From Burkholderia savannae (lineage in GTDB: Bacteria; Pseudomonadota; Gammaproteobacteria; Burkholderiales; Burkholderiaceae): a DNA stretch of 64,000 bases. Under the pieces are notes generated by a model. It saw only the letters and a list, made by a program, of their open reading frames with translations, was not told where the DNA came from and did not search any database. The position numbers and the translations under genes are program-made. Shown here in pieces: positions 20,431-28,642 of this stretch; position 1 is the first letter of the stretch, and every line of letters begins with the position of its first letter. The DNA lies in the NCBI RefSeq assembly GCF_001524445.2, contig NZ_CP013417.1, forward strand, positions 1 through 64,000, given 5' to 3'.

Positions 20431-20911
20431 GACACGAAAGGCGCCCGCACGCGGCGCAAACGAAGGAAGCCCCGCATTGTGCCATGCGCGCGCGGCGGGG
20501 CAGCAAACGCGCGGCGCCGAAGCCGTGCAGCGCGACAACTTTTCCGCGGCGGCCGGGTCCAAGCGCGTCGTCGGCGCCGCGTTCGAGACGCGCGCGCTGC
20601 GCTTCCTCGAGCGCGCGGGGCTCGCGCTCGTCGCGCGCAACGTGACCGTGCGCGGCGGCGAGATCGACCTCGTGATGCGCGAGCGCGACGGCACGCTCGT
20701 GTTCGTCGAAGTGCGCGCGCGCACGAGCGCACGCTACGGCGGCGCCGCGGAGAGCGTCGGCGCGCGCAAGCGAATGCGGCTCCTGCACGCGGCGCACGTG
20801 TTCTGGGCGCGCACGGGCGGCGCGAGCGCATGCCGCCTCGATGTCGTCGCATTCGAACGCGGCCGGCTCGTGTGGCTGCGCGACGCATTTCGCGTCGACG
20901 ACGCGGGCTAG
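20429..20911 (+). CDS. yraN: UPF0102 family protein YraN
   Basis: 160-aa endonuclease-fold protein of unknown function. The core [37 protein letters not shown]...FVEVRARTS holds the E..D..ExK-like pattern of the Holliday-junction-resolvase-like fold. The N-terminus (first about 45 residues) is longer than in E. coli and may start later. The ATG used overlaps the rsmI start on the other strand. Confidence 0.88.
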   Translation: MTRKAPARGANEGSPALCHARAAGQQTRGAEAVQRDNFSAAAGSKRVVGAAFETRALRFLERAGLALVARNVTVRGGEIDLVMRERDGTLVFVEVRARTSARYGGAAESVGARKRMRLLHAAHVFWARTGGASACRLDVVAFERGRLVWLRDAFRVDDAG

Positions 20912-21033
20912 CTTGTGTCGAGATGTAAAGAGATGCGGCGACGCTCGGGCGGCGAGTGCGGAGTGCGGTAAACTCGCCGCACTCACGATGCCGCGCGACG
21001 CAGACCACGCGCGCAGTACCCGATTAGGAATCG

Positions 21034-21612
21034 ATGTCAGTCGAACGTATTCAGCAACATATCCGCGACAGCGCGGCGCTCGCTCACGAAGCGCTCGATG
21101 CGCTGTCGCTGCCGATCGCGGCGGCCGTCGACGCGATGTTCATGGCGCTCGCGAACGGCAACAAGATCGTCGCGTGCGGCGACGGCCCGTCGGCCGCCGC
21201 GGCCGAGCGGCTCGCCGCCGCGCTGATCGGCGGATTCGAGCGCGAACGGCCCGGCCTGCCGGGACTCGCGCTCCACAACGAGGCGGGCCGCCCGGGCTCC
21301 ACGGCCGATGCCGATCAGATCTTCGCGCAACAAGTGCGCGCGCTCGGCCAGACGGGCGACGTGCTGCTCGTGCTCGATCCGCTTGGCGAATCGCCGCGCG
21401 TGCGGGCGGCGGTCGAGGAGGCGCGCGAGCGCGAGATGATCGTCGTCGCGCTGACGGGCCACGGCGGCGGGCGCCTCGGCGCGTCGCTCGCCGACACCGA
21501 TATTCAGATCTGCGTGCCGTCCGAGCGGGCGGTGCGCATTCAGGAAGTCCATCTGCTGACCATCCACTGCCTGTGCGACGGCATCGACGCGATGCTGCTG
21601 GGCGAGGATTGA
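21034..21612 (+). CDS. diaA: SIS-domain protein, DiaA/GmhA-like
   Basis: 192-aa sugar isomerase-fold protein. NKIVACGDGPSAAAAERLAAAL is the SIS phosphosugar-binding loop (normally GNGGSAADA), then FAQQVRALGQTGDVLLVLDPLGESP and HLLTIHCLCDGIDAML. The neighbourhood (rsmI, yraN, dolP) is that of diaA, whose product promotes DnaA assembly at oriC, so DiaA is favoured over heptose isomerase GmhA. The variant loop GDGPSAAAA fits a non-catalytic role. Confidence 0.8.
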   Translation: MSVERIQQHIRDSAALAHEALDALSLPIAAAVDAMFMALANGNKIVACGDGPSAAAAERLAAALIGGFERERPGLPGLALHNEAGRPGSTADADQIFAQQVRALGQTGDVLLVLDPLGESPRVRAAVEEAREREMIVVALTGHGGGRLGASLADTDIQICVPSERAVRIQEVHLLTIHCLCDGIDAMLLGED

Positions 21613-21630
21613 TTCGAAGGAGAGCCGTCG

Positions 21631-22431
21631 ATGAGTAACAGCCGCGTCAGACAGACGCTAGTCAGAACCACGCTCGTGATCGGCCTGTCGGCCGGCCTCG
21701 CCGCGACGCTGCAGGGCTGCGTGCTCGCGGTCGCGGGCGCGGCGGCGGGCGGCGGCGCGCTCGTCGCGACCGATCGCCGCACGCTCGGCGCGCAGACCGA
21801 GGATCGCGAGATCCAGGTGAAGGCGCTGACGCAGATGAACAACGGGCTGCCGGACGGCTCGCACACGAACGTGACGGTGTTCAACCGCCGCGTGCTGCTG
21901 ACGGGCGAAGTGCCGAGCGACGCCGCGAAGCAGCGCGCCGAAGAGATCGTCCGCGGGATCAACAACGTGAACGCGATCGTCAACGAGCTCGCGGTCGGGC
22001 CGGCGAGCTCGCTGTCGGACCGGGCGAACGACTCGTACCTCGAAGGCCGCGTGAAGACCGCGATGATCGCCGAGAAGGGCATCTCCGCGAACAACTACAA
22101 GGTCGTGTGCGAGCGCGGCAACGTGTATTTGATGGGCCTCGTGACGAGCGACGAAGGCAATCGCGGCGCGGACGTCGCGAGCCGCGTGCCGGGCGTCGAG
22201 AAGGTCGTCAAGGTGTTCCAGTACATCAAGCCGCAGGAAGCGGAGGCGCTGACGGCGGCGACGCCCGCGAGCGGCGCGTCGGCCGCCGCCGCGCCCGCGA
22301 CGGCGGCCGAAGGCGCGACGGTCGGCGCGGTGCCGGATTCGAGCGTCACCGCGACGCCGCTGCAAGCGCCCGCGCCGGTCTCCAATTCGACGAACGTGCA
22401 TCCGGGCAATCCGAAGGCGGGGACGCCTTAA
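21631..22431 (+). CDS. dolP: dual-BON-domain outer-membrane lipoprotein DolP
   Basis: 266-aa lipoprotein: signal peptide ending LQGC, then two BON domains (VTVFNRRVLLTGEVPSD...INNVNAIVNEL; NYKVVCERGNVYLMGLVTSDEG...VPGVEKVVKVFQYI). DolP (YraP) keeps the outer membrane intact at division sites. The Ala/Pro-rich tail from about residue 205 is an extension relative to E. coli. It follows diaA by 18 bp and overlaps the cytochrome gene by one base (TAATG). Confidence 0.9.
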   Translation: MSNSRVRQTLVRTTLVIGLSAGLAATLQGCVLAVAGAAAGGGALVATDRRTLGAQTEDREIQVKALTQMNNGLPDGSHTNVTVFNRRVLLTGEVPSDAAKQRAEEIVRGINNVNAIVNELAVGPASSLSDRANDSYLEGRVKTAMIAEKGISANNYKVVCERGNVYLMGLVTSDEGNRGADVASRVPGVEKVVKVFQYIKPQEAEALTAATPASGASAAAAPATAAEGATVGAVPDSSVTATPLQAPAPVSNSTNVHPGNPKAGTP

Positions 22432-22790
22432 TGGTTGCGAAGTATGCGAAACGGGTGATGGGCGGCGCGGCAGCAGTCGTCGCGGCGTTCGGTTGCGCGA
22501 TGGCGAGCTTGCCGGCGCATGCGGATGTCGGCGACGGCCTGAAGGTTGCGCGCAGCAATGCGTGCATGGGGTGCCACGCGGTGGATCGCAAGCTCGTCGG
22601 GCCGTCGTTCCAGCAGATCGCCGAGCGGTACAAGAACGACAAGCAGGCGGAGCCGAAGCTCGCGAAGAAGGTGAAGGACGGCGGCTCCGGCGTCTGGGGC
22701 GCGATCCCGATGCCAGCGCACCCGCGGATGAGCGACGCCGACGTACGCTCGGTTGTCCAATGGGTGCTGGCCGGTGCGCCGTCGAAATAA
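22431..22790 (+). CDS. periplasmic class I c-type cytochrome
   Basis: 119-aa protein with a signal peptide (cleavage near AHA-DVGDG), one heme site CMGCH, and a distal Met ligand in IPMPAHPRMSDAD, typical of cytochrome c-551/c-552-like electron carriers. The ATG overlaps the dolP stop, so the two are likely translated together. Its redox partner is unknown. Confidence 0.9.
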   Translation: MVAKYAKRVMGGAAAVVAAFGCAMASLPAHADVGDGLKVARSNACMGCHAVDRKLVGPSFQQIAERYKNDKQAEPKLAKKVKDGGSGVWGAIPMPAHPRMSDADVRSVVQWVLAGAPSK

Positions 22791-22804
22791 TCGGTGCAAA
22801 CCTG

Positions 22805-22834
22805 TTGCCAAGATCAGATGGCGTGATGTATGAT
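22805..22834 (+). promoter_or_regulatory. promoter of tRNA-Ala
   Basis: TTGCCA (22805-22810) and TATGAT (22829-22834) with an 18-bp spacer, 16 bp upstream of the mature tRNA. Confidence 0.65.
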
Positions 22835-22850
22835 CGTCGGCTGTTGGTGA

Positions 22851-22926
<76 letters not shown>

Positions 22927-22940
22927 TAAATTCCAGTAAA

Positions 22941-22979
22941 AACAACGCGCTACGTCTTGCGATGTAGTGCGTTGTTTTG
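22941..22979 (+). terminator. element-borne terminator for tRNA-Ala
   Basis: CAACGCGCTACGTC, loop TTGC, GATGTAGTGCGTTG, then TTTTG. It begins 15 nt after the tRNA, inside the island, and would replace the native terminator displaced to 35978. Confidence 0.75.
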
Positions 22980-22994
22980 CATTTGGAAGCAGGT

Positions 22995-23027
22995 TTTGGC
23001 ACACCATGTGTGCCAAATTTGTGCCAT
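22995..23027 (+). repeat. left TGTGCCA-type repeat, candidate recombinase arm site
   Basis: A perfect 10-bp inverted repeat (TTTGGCACAC, 3-nt gap, GTGTGCCAAA; 22995-23017), continued by TTGTGCCAT. The part 23007-23027 recurs at 35850-35870 with 20 of 21 identical bases, in the same orientation. Confidence 0.65.
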
Positions 23028-23468
23028 CACTCCGCCGCCGCGTCCTTTCCCATCTGCATGACACTGCCGCACACTGCTGGTAGACTCATACTGCCTGAGA
23101 AATTTGGGTTTGCCGCGCGCTGAAGACGTACAGAACGGCTACGAGACAAAAGCAAAGGGTGGATGCGGGTAGCGCCGCTCAAATCCCAAGAAGCGTGGAG
23201 CCACGGACTGTTCAGCAGCACCTACCATAAGCGGAATTGGTAGGAGAGCAAGAAAGGATGCCCTTTGGGCCATCGCCCGGCACGTGTCCCGCCTATTCCG
23301 GATGAGAAGGTTGGCAAAGAGCGACGCGTGCTAGGAAAGCGGGCAAGGAAGCGAGGGGGAAACCCCGCCGAAGTTTTGAGACCGATGCGATGTCGGCCCT
23401 CTGCTGCTCAGTTGAGCAACGCAAGGTCGTCTAGGCCAAGACTCGGTTCCGCGGACCTCATCCAACTT
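23028..23468. other. gene-free stretch at the left end of the island
   Basis: About 440 bp with no credible ORF. A 69-codon frame at 23265 lacks a ribosome site and any recognisable motif. Nothing else was identified. Confidence 0.4.
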
Positions 23469-23487
23469 GACTGATCGCAGATCAGTC
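23469..23487 (+). promoter_or_regulatory. palindromic operator candidate upstream of the AlpA-like gene
   Basis: GACTGATC-GCA-GATCAGTC, perfect 8-bp arms, 21 bp before the GTG start of the regulator and just before its GGAGG. Position fits autoregulation. Confidence 0.5.
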
Positions 23488-23507
23488 GGGCTTGGAGGCG
23501 TTCGCCC

Positions 23508-23837
23508 GTGAAATCACTCCTGACCGTAGAAGAACTTTCCAACTATCTCCATAAGTCTGTCGCAAGCATCCGCAGCGACGCTACTCGCAATCCGCAGTCC
23601 CTTCCGCCGATTTGCCGCCTGCCGAACACCAAGCGGCTGCTTTGGCGCCTCGAAGACGTAGAACGCTGGTTGGCTGCTCATGTTGAGGGCATGCCTCGCC
23701 CGGCGACCTTGGCCTGTTCCGACGACCTTCGACCACGCCGAGGCCGTCCTACCAAAGCCGAGCAGGTTGCGCGGCAGCGGAGCTTGCGCCGCAAACAGGT
23801 CGGTGCACATCCTACTGAAGCTGCGGCCGAGGCGTGA
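23508..23837 (+). CDS. AlpA-like helix-turn-helix regulator
   Basis: 109-aa protein starting MKSLLTVEELSNYLHKSVASIRSDATRNP, an AlpA/excisionase-type winged helix-turn-helix, with RLLWRLEDVERWLAAH completing the domain. The C-terminal RRGRPTKAEQVARQRSLRRKQ is basic and AT-hook-like. The GTG start follows GGAGG by 11 nt. It is 3 bp from repA, so it may control plasmid replication or excision. Confidence 0.7.
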   Translation: MKSLLTVEELSNYLHKSVASIRSDATRNPQSLPPICRLPNTKRLLWRLEDVERWLAAHVEGMPRPATLACSDDLRPRRGRPTKAEQVARQRSLRRKQVGAHPTEAAAEA

Positions 23838-24697
23838 GCCATGCAGCCTTTCATCGTCGAGGCGACGCCGCCGGCGTCGCCAGGCGAGGCTCGTGATGCG
23901 TCCGCATCGACGCATTCGCGCCTTGCACCGTTCAGACACCGGCAGTGTGATTTCTTCGTCGCCGACATTCTCGACGCGTCACCGAAAGACGACGTAGCTA
24001 GCATGGAGCACCCGCTGTTTGCCTTGCGTGCCGGCGACCGACGCATACGTGTGTACGAGCGCAAAGGAACCAAAGTAACTGTAAAGCCTGGAGTCGATGG
24101 CTGCGCGACGATTCACGACAAAGACCTATGGATCTATTGCATCAGCCAACTGGTTGAGGCGAAGAACCGAGGCCGTGAGATCACGCGTACGGTTCGCTTC
24201 ACTGCCTACGATTTCCTGCACTCGACCAACCGTGACACCAGTGGCCGCGCCTACATCCGTATGGGAGGGATGCTGGCTCGGCTCACCGGCACGCGCATCG
24301 AAACCAACATCGAGACAGCGGGTAAGCGTGAGCGCGGGTTCTTCGGCTTGGTTGATTCAGCCAAGGTCATCGAGCGCGACGGCGACAATCGCATGGTGGC
24401 CGTGGAAGTGACCTTGCCTGATTGGCTGTTTCGCAACATTGAGGCCATGCAGGTACTTACCCTTTCACCAGACTACTTCCGCTTGCGCAGGCCGCTGGAT
24501 CGGCGCATCTACGAGCTGGCCCGCAAGCACTGCGGCAAGCAGCCAACCTGGAAGCTGGGTATCGCGACATTACACGAGAAGAGTGGCAGCGCTGACAAGC
24601 TATTCAAGTTCCGTAAGCGCGAATTTAACCCCACCTAGAATCGAAAGCTGAACGAGCGCAGGCTTGCGTCCGCAACTACAACTTGCGGACGCAACCG

Positions 24698-25159
24698 ATG
24701 ACACAGAACGAAGTTGATTTCCTGCCACTGCGGGTGACCGGCGTGACCGCGACGGGCAAGCGCAGGTTTGACGCCGAGGGTAAGCGCAAGCTGATTGAAG
24801 CCTGCCTGCAGCCGGGCGCGTCAATTGCCGGACTGGCGTTGAAGGCGGGTGTGAACGCGAACCAGCTGCATAAGTGGATTCAATTGCGCGAACGCGCGAA
24901 TGCTGCTGTGACGGCGTGCGTCGAGCCCTTGCCATCGGCATTCGTGCCGGTCGTTCCGATCAACGAGGTGGCACCGGTGCGCACGAACCCCGAGCCGGTG
25001 AACGTACGGCGAACGTCACACAGGTACGAAGCGGCGAAGGCAATGACGCCGGCGCGACTATCAGCGCAGTTGCCCAACGGCGTAACGCTACAGCTCGAAT
25101 GCGCCGCACACGATGGCGCTCTCGTGAAGGCGATGATCGAAGCGTTGGGGGCACGCTGA
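24698..25159 (+). CDS. tnpA: IS66 accessory protein TnpA
   Basis: 153-aa IS66 TnpA with a helix-turn-helix (RKLIEACLQPGASIAGLALKAGVNANQLHKWI). The ATG at 24698 is chosen; a TTG at 24683 in frame is also possible. The stop overlaps the tnpB start by one base (TGATG). Confidence 0.88.
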   Translation: MTQNEVDFLPLRVTGVTATGKRRFDAEGKRKLIEACLQPGASIAGLALKAGVNANQLHKWIQLRERANAAVTACVEPLPSAFVPVVPINEVAPVRTNPEPVNVRRTSHRYEAAKAMTPARLSAQLPNGVTLQLECAAHDGALVKAMIEALGAR

Positions 25160-25512
25160 TGTTCCGCTTCGACGCGGACCTGCAGATCTACCTGCACCGC
25201 GAGCCCATCGACTTCCGCGCCGGCATCAACAGCCTCGTCGCGCTGGTCGAGCAGTCGATGCTGCTCGATCCGCTTGCGCGAGCCGTCTTCGCGTTCCACA
25301 ACCGCAAACGCGATCGCGTGAAGCTTCTGCTGTATGACCGGGCCGGATTCTGGCTCCTATTGAAACGCCTCGAGGCCGACCGTTTCGTTTGGCCCCGCCG
25401 TCAGCAAGCCGTGATCGAACTGACGGCCGAGCAGCTTCACCTGCTGCTCGACGGCGTCGATATCGACGCCGTGCGCCGCCACCCAGCGCGGCAGTACTGC
25501 CACACGAACTGA
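25159..25512 (+). CDS. tnpB: IS66 Orf2-type protein TnpB
   Basis: 117-aa IS66 Orf2: YLHREPIDFRAGINSLVALVEQ and KLLLYDRAGFWLLLKRLEADRFVWP are the family signature. Needed for transposition together with TnpA and TnpC. Full length for the family. Confidence 0.95.
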   Translation: MFRFDADLQIYLHREPIDFRAGINSLVALVEQSMLLDPLARAVFAFHNRKRDRVKLLLYDRAGFWLLLKRLEADRFVWPRRQQAVIELTAEQLHLLLDGVDIDAVRRHPARQYCHTN

Positions 25513-25611
25513 AGCAGGGTATCGCCGCTGTTGCCAGTAAACAACGGCGGCTTTAGCTGTTACAAATTCGCGTAAACCTATTTGGCTCTGCGTTTCGCTA
25601 TCGTTGAGCGC

Positions 25612-27234
25612 ATGTCCCCTCCCAATCTCCCCCGACTTCCGCGCACCGCCAAGGCCTATATCCACAAGCTGGAGGAGCGGGTGGCGGCCGATGCTCAGGT
25701 CATTGCCGAGCGTGACGCCAGGATCGACGAATTGACCAAGCGCCTGGATGCGCTGGAAGAGCAATATCGTCTCGCGTTGGCCCGACAGTACGCGCCGAAG
25801 AGCGAGAAGCGCCGCGACCGCGTGTTCAACGAGGCCGAAGAGGCAGCCCACGCTGAGCCGGCCGAGGAGGACGACGGCGAGCCGCTGACGTTGCCCGATA
25901 CCGGGTTGCCGGAACCCGGCCAGCCTGAACCGCGCAAGCGTGGCCGCAAACCGCTGCCCGCGGACCTGCCGCGCGAGCGAATCGAGTACGACCTGCCCGA
26001 AGACCAGAAGATCTGCCCGTGCTGCAGCAAGGCAATGCATCGGATGGGCGAGGAAATCAGCGAACAGTTGCACATGCAGGTCAAGGTCTCGGTGCTGCAG
26101 CACGCGCGTTTCAAGTACGCGTGTCGGCACTGCGAGCGTCACGGCACGCACACACCGATCGTGGTCGCGCCGATGCCGGCGCAGCCCTTGCCGGGTAGTC
26201 ACGCCAGTGCATCGATGATCGCCGCCGTCACGGCCGGCAAGTATGTCGACGGCACGCCGCTGTACCGGATGGAAGACGTGCTCGCACGCTCGAATATCGC
26301 AGTCAGCCGCGGTACGCTGGCGAACTGGATCATCCGCCCCGCCGAGCTTCACTACACGCGCCTGTTCAAGGCGCTCAAGAAGATTCTGCTCAGCCAGTGG
26401 CTGATTCACGGCGACGAGACCACCGTCCAGGTCCTGAAGGAGAACGGCCGAAACGCGCAGGACAAGTCATACATGTGGGTCTACCGAAGCGCGGAGGATA
26501 GCGAGCAGCCGGTGGTGCTGTTTGAGTACCAGCCGGGGCGTGGCCAGCAGTACCCGAAGGAGTTCCTCGGAGACTACGCGGGCACGCTGATGACGGACGG
26601 CTGGCCTGCGTGGCGGACGGTCAAATCGGCCACGCACCTCGGATGCCTTGCGCATGGACGCCGGATGTTCACGGATGCGCTCAAGGGGCAGAAGAACAAA
26701 CCGAGCCCCCGCATCACGAAGGCGCTCGAATTCTTCCAGGCGCTGTACCAGGTCGAGACGCTCGCCAAACAGACGTTGCCCGAAGGCGAGACGCTGGCCG
26801 ATTACCGGTACCGCTTGCGCCAACAGCACAGCGTGCCGTTGCTAAACGCCTTCAAGAGTTGGCTCGACGAGCTCGCGCCGAAGGTTCTGCCCAAGAGCCT
26901 GCTAGGCGAGGCGATCGGCTACTGTCTCCGGCAATGGCCTTACCTGAGTCGCTATGTGGACGATGGCCGGTTTGCAATAGACAACAACGTCATCGAACGC
27001 GACATCAGGCCGTTTGCCACGGCGAGAAAGTCGTGGCTCTTCAGCGATACGGTCGACGGCGCGAAAGCGAGCGCGATGGTCTACAGCCTGATGCTCACGT
27101 GTCGAGCCTGTGGCGTCGATCCCCATGCCTATCTGCTGCACGTGCTGACCGAATTGCCGCAGCGCGCACCGGATGCCGATATTAGCGACCTGCTACCGTT
27201 CAACTTCGCTCGACAGCAAGCCGTTACCGGGTAA
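25612..27234 (+). CDS. tnpC: IS66 transposase TnpC
   Basis: 540-aa DDE transposase with a leucine-zipper-like coiled coil (about residues 10-55), a zinc-finger-like region (CPCCSK...CRHC), and the catalytic core: HGDETTVQV (first D), LMTDGWPAWR (second D), and NNVIERDIRPFATARKSWLF (E). It appears intact, so the element may be active. ATG at 25612 is preferred; a TTG at 25582 is in frame. Confidence 0.95.
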   Translation: MSPPNLPRLPRTAKAYIHKLEERVAADAQVIAERDARIDELTKRLDALEEQYRLALARQYAPKSEKRRDRVFNEAEEAAHAEPAEEDDGEPLTLPDTGLPEPGQPEPRKRGRKPLPADLPRERIEYDLPEDQKICPCCSKAMHRMGEEISEQLHMQVKVSVLQHARFKYACRHCERHGTHTPIVVAPMPAQPLPGSHASASMIAAVTAGKYVDGTPLYRMEDVLARSNIAVSRGTLANWIIRPAELHYTRLFKALKKILLSQWLIHGDETTVQVLKENGRNAQDKSYMWVYRSAEDSEQPVVLFEYQPGRGQQYPKEFLGDYAGTLMTDGWPAWRTVKSATHLGCLAHGRRMFTDALKGQKNKPSPRITKALEFFQALYQVETLAKQTLPEGETLADYRYRLRQQHSVPLLNAFKSWLDELAPKVLPKSLLGEAIGYCLRQWPYLSRYVDDGRFAIDNNVIERDIRPFATARKSWLFSDTVDGAKASAMVYSLMLTCRACGVDPHAYLLHVLTELPQRAPDADISDLLPFNFARQQAVTG

Positions 27235-27235
27235 C
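27223..27235 (+). repeat. 13-bp palindrome, copy 1 (end of tnpC)
   Basis: GTTACCGGGTAAC overlapping the tnpC stop region; one of four related palindromes in the right end of the IS66 element. Confidence 0.7.
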
Positions 27236-27243
27236 TCCGATCG

Positions 27244-27504
27244 CTACCGCGCTGGGCCGAAGTATTGGTCCCACTGTTCCGAATCGGGATCGAGTCGGCG
27301 CACAATCGCGTCGTCTGCCCGCGCGATCAACCGTTCCAGCATCTGGCGCTTCGTTACCGAGTAACGGCGAGCTAACCGCGTCAGAGCAAGATACGCTTCC
27401 GTGCTCATCCACATATCCAGACGTCGATCACCGTTGCCGTCCTTGCCTGCCGTCTCGCGCCTTGCCCGATAAGCCGCCTGCCGCTGCGCCGTCGTTTGCG
27501 TCAT
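27244..27504 (-). CDS. IS66 passenger: ribbon-helix-helix DNA-binding protein
   Basis: 86-aa basic protein. RRLDMWMSTEAYLALTRLARRYSVTKRQMLERLIARAD (residues about 27-64) fits a ribbon-helix-helix fold: a short strand (RLDMWM) then two helices. AGGAG lies 9 nt before the ATG. It converges on tnpC inside the IS66 ends. Four palindromes with consensus GTTACC-G-GTAAC surround it, one just upstream of its ribosome site, so autorepression is likely. The target and benefit to the element are unknown. Confidence 0.7.
   Translation of the reverse strand: MTQTTAQRQAAYRARRETAGKDGNGDRRLDMWMSTEAYLALTRLARRYSVTKRQMLERLIARADDAIVRRLDPDSEQWDQYFGPAR
27353..27365 (+). repeat. 13-bp palindrome, copy 2 (inside the passenger gene)
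   Basis: GTTACCGAGTAAC, one mismatch from the consensus, inside the ribbon-helix-helix coding region. Confidence 0.6.
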
Positions 27505-27518
27505 CTCGCATCTCCTTC

Positions 27519-27560
27519 GTTACCCGGTAACTATCGATTCGAAACATGTTACCCGGTAAC
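27519..27560 (-). promoter_or_regulatory. paired palindromic operators upstream of the passenger gene
   Basis: Two identical copies of GTTACCCGGTAAC at 27519-27531 and 27548-27560, 29 bp apart, directly upstream of the passenger ribosome site. Helical phasing near three turns suits cooperative binding by a dimeric repressor. Confidence 0.7.
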
Positions 27561-27834
27561 ACGTCACCTAACGACGTGTGGCGGATTTAGCGCTTACCAA
27601 GTTCCGGGCAGCCATCAAGGCGCTGGCGGCATCAGGCGAGCTACCGGACTACCGCATGGCCTATGATCCGGGGGCCGACGTTGTAACGTTTTATGCCAAC
27701 GGCCCGAAAGGCTATCAAGCTGAGATCGCGGCCATGATGAAGGGTTTGCCTCATACGTCGGCCAAGGCTCGCGAGAGGGTACATGCCCGCAGAAGCGGCA
27801 GGCTCAAATGATGCTGGAATCGCGCGCCTGACAC

Positions 27835-27941
27835 TGTGGATAACTTGGCCCCGCTTGTGAATTGCCACGTGCTTTTAGGGATGCAGAACTGTGGGTTGCC
27901 ACGTGCTTTCAGGGATGAGCCCCTTCGTGCCTTTACGGATG
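27835..27941 (+). other. candidate plasmid replication origin: DnaA box and iterons
   Basis: A perfect DnaA box, TGTGGATAA (27835-27843), is followed by two 22-bp repeats at 27862-27883 and 27896-27917 (TTGCCACGTGCTTTTAGGGA type, one mismatch, 34-bp spacing) and a degenerate third at 27921-27941 (CGTGCCTTTACGGATG). The site starts 24 bp after the repA stop, where iteron origins normally lie. Confidence 0.75.
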
Positions 27942-28124
27942 GGAACATCCCGAGAAGCCTTGCGCAGCAAGGGTTTCAAGAATCGTAACGCGCGCGCGCG
28001 ATTTAACTCTCTAAACCTTAACGTCTCAGTTGTGTGCCACGGTAGCCAGAGCGTGGTTCGAACTTGTCGACCACGCGCGGTTCGCGCGCCGGGGCGGCCG
28101 GCGCCGATCATTGGAGTCCGCGAC

Positions 28125-28478
28125 TCAAGGAACTGTGCGCAGCGTGGTCAGCTTAGCGGACTTGATCGCCTCGAAAAAACCACCGCTCTTAAAGCGTGCG
28201 GTCTCGCCAGGGCCAAGGTGATCGAAGCTCACGGTGGCCCCGCCCTGGCTCACGTGGCCGTCTGCCGCATAACCGTTGAACGCCGCCGAGACATAAACGG
28301 TGCGATCCGCGTTGTTGGTGATTTGCCCGACAACGGAGTTGTTCTCGCCCACCTGATATGTGATGCCTATCTTCCGAGCATATTGCCCGTCGTAGTCTGC
28401 TTCGGCATGCGCCGTCAGGCTATATGTCGCGGCGATAGCAAGCAATCCGTACACGAGTTTGCGGCGGTTGAATTTCAT
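28125..28478 (-). CDS. small secreted FxLYD-like protein
   Basis: 117-aa protein with a Sec signal peptide (MKFNRRKLVYGLLAIAATYSLTAHA) and a short beta-rich domain: VVGQITNNADRTVYVSAAFNGYAADGH, then GPGETARFKS. The N-N-.-.-V-V pattern with GxxA resembles FxLYD domains of cell-envelope proteins. It is cargo of the island, downstream of the defence operon in the same direction before the IS3 insertion split them. Function unknown. Confidence 0.65.
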   Translation of the reverse strand: MKFNRRKLVYGLLAIAATYSLTAHAEADYDGQYARKIGITYQVGENNSVVGQITNNADRTVYVSAAFNGYAADGHVSQGGATVSFDHLGPGETARFKSGGFFEAIKSAKLTTLRTVP

Positions 28479-28642
28479 AGCTTCCTCTCAGGTTTATAGC
28501 GTTGTTGTGGCAAGTCGCGCCCCTGGCGGGTTCAACGTGTCCTCCATCTGTCAAGAGAGGTGGCCGCGCAAATTCGGACAGTCGGGTAAGTGGAATGCCC
28601 GGGGCCTGAGCCAGCGATAATGCAGGCAAAGGAACCGGAAAG

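Larger units (their letters stand above)
24613..27597 (+). mobile_element. IS66-family insertion sequence with passenger gene
   Basis: 2985-bp element with ends GTAAGCGC...GCGCTTAC, flanked by the perfect 8-bp target duplication CAAGTTCC (24605-24612 and 27598-27605). The 8-bp duplication and GTAAGCG ends are IS66 hallmarks. It holds tnpA, tnpB and tnpC plus a convergent ribbon-helix-helix gene at the right end, which is not part of the basic IS66 set. Confidence 0.94.
23841..27811 (+). pseudogene. plasmid replication initiator RepA (PF10134-like), interrupted by IS66
   Basis: The N-terminal part (23841-24612) reads KGTKVTVKPGVDGCATIHDKDLWIY, FTAYDFLHSTNRDTSGRAYIRM and LPDWLFRNIEAMQVLTLSPDYFRLRRPLDRRIYELAR, typical of RepA/RPA initiators of IncW-like and environmental plasmids. 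The frame resumes at 27606 after the IS: ADKLFKF joins RAAIKALAASGELPDYRMAYDP and runs to a stop at 27811. Removing the IS and one copy of the 8-bp duplication restores a 325-aa protein. As it stands, the left part ends in 5 foreign residues and a stop. Confidence 0.88.

Noticed and set aside
23265..23474. 69-codon ORF at the left end of the island
   Set aside because: No ribosome site, no motif, and an Arg/Pro-rich composition typical of chance frames in GC-rich DNA.
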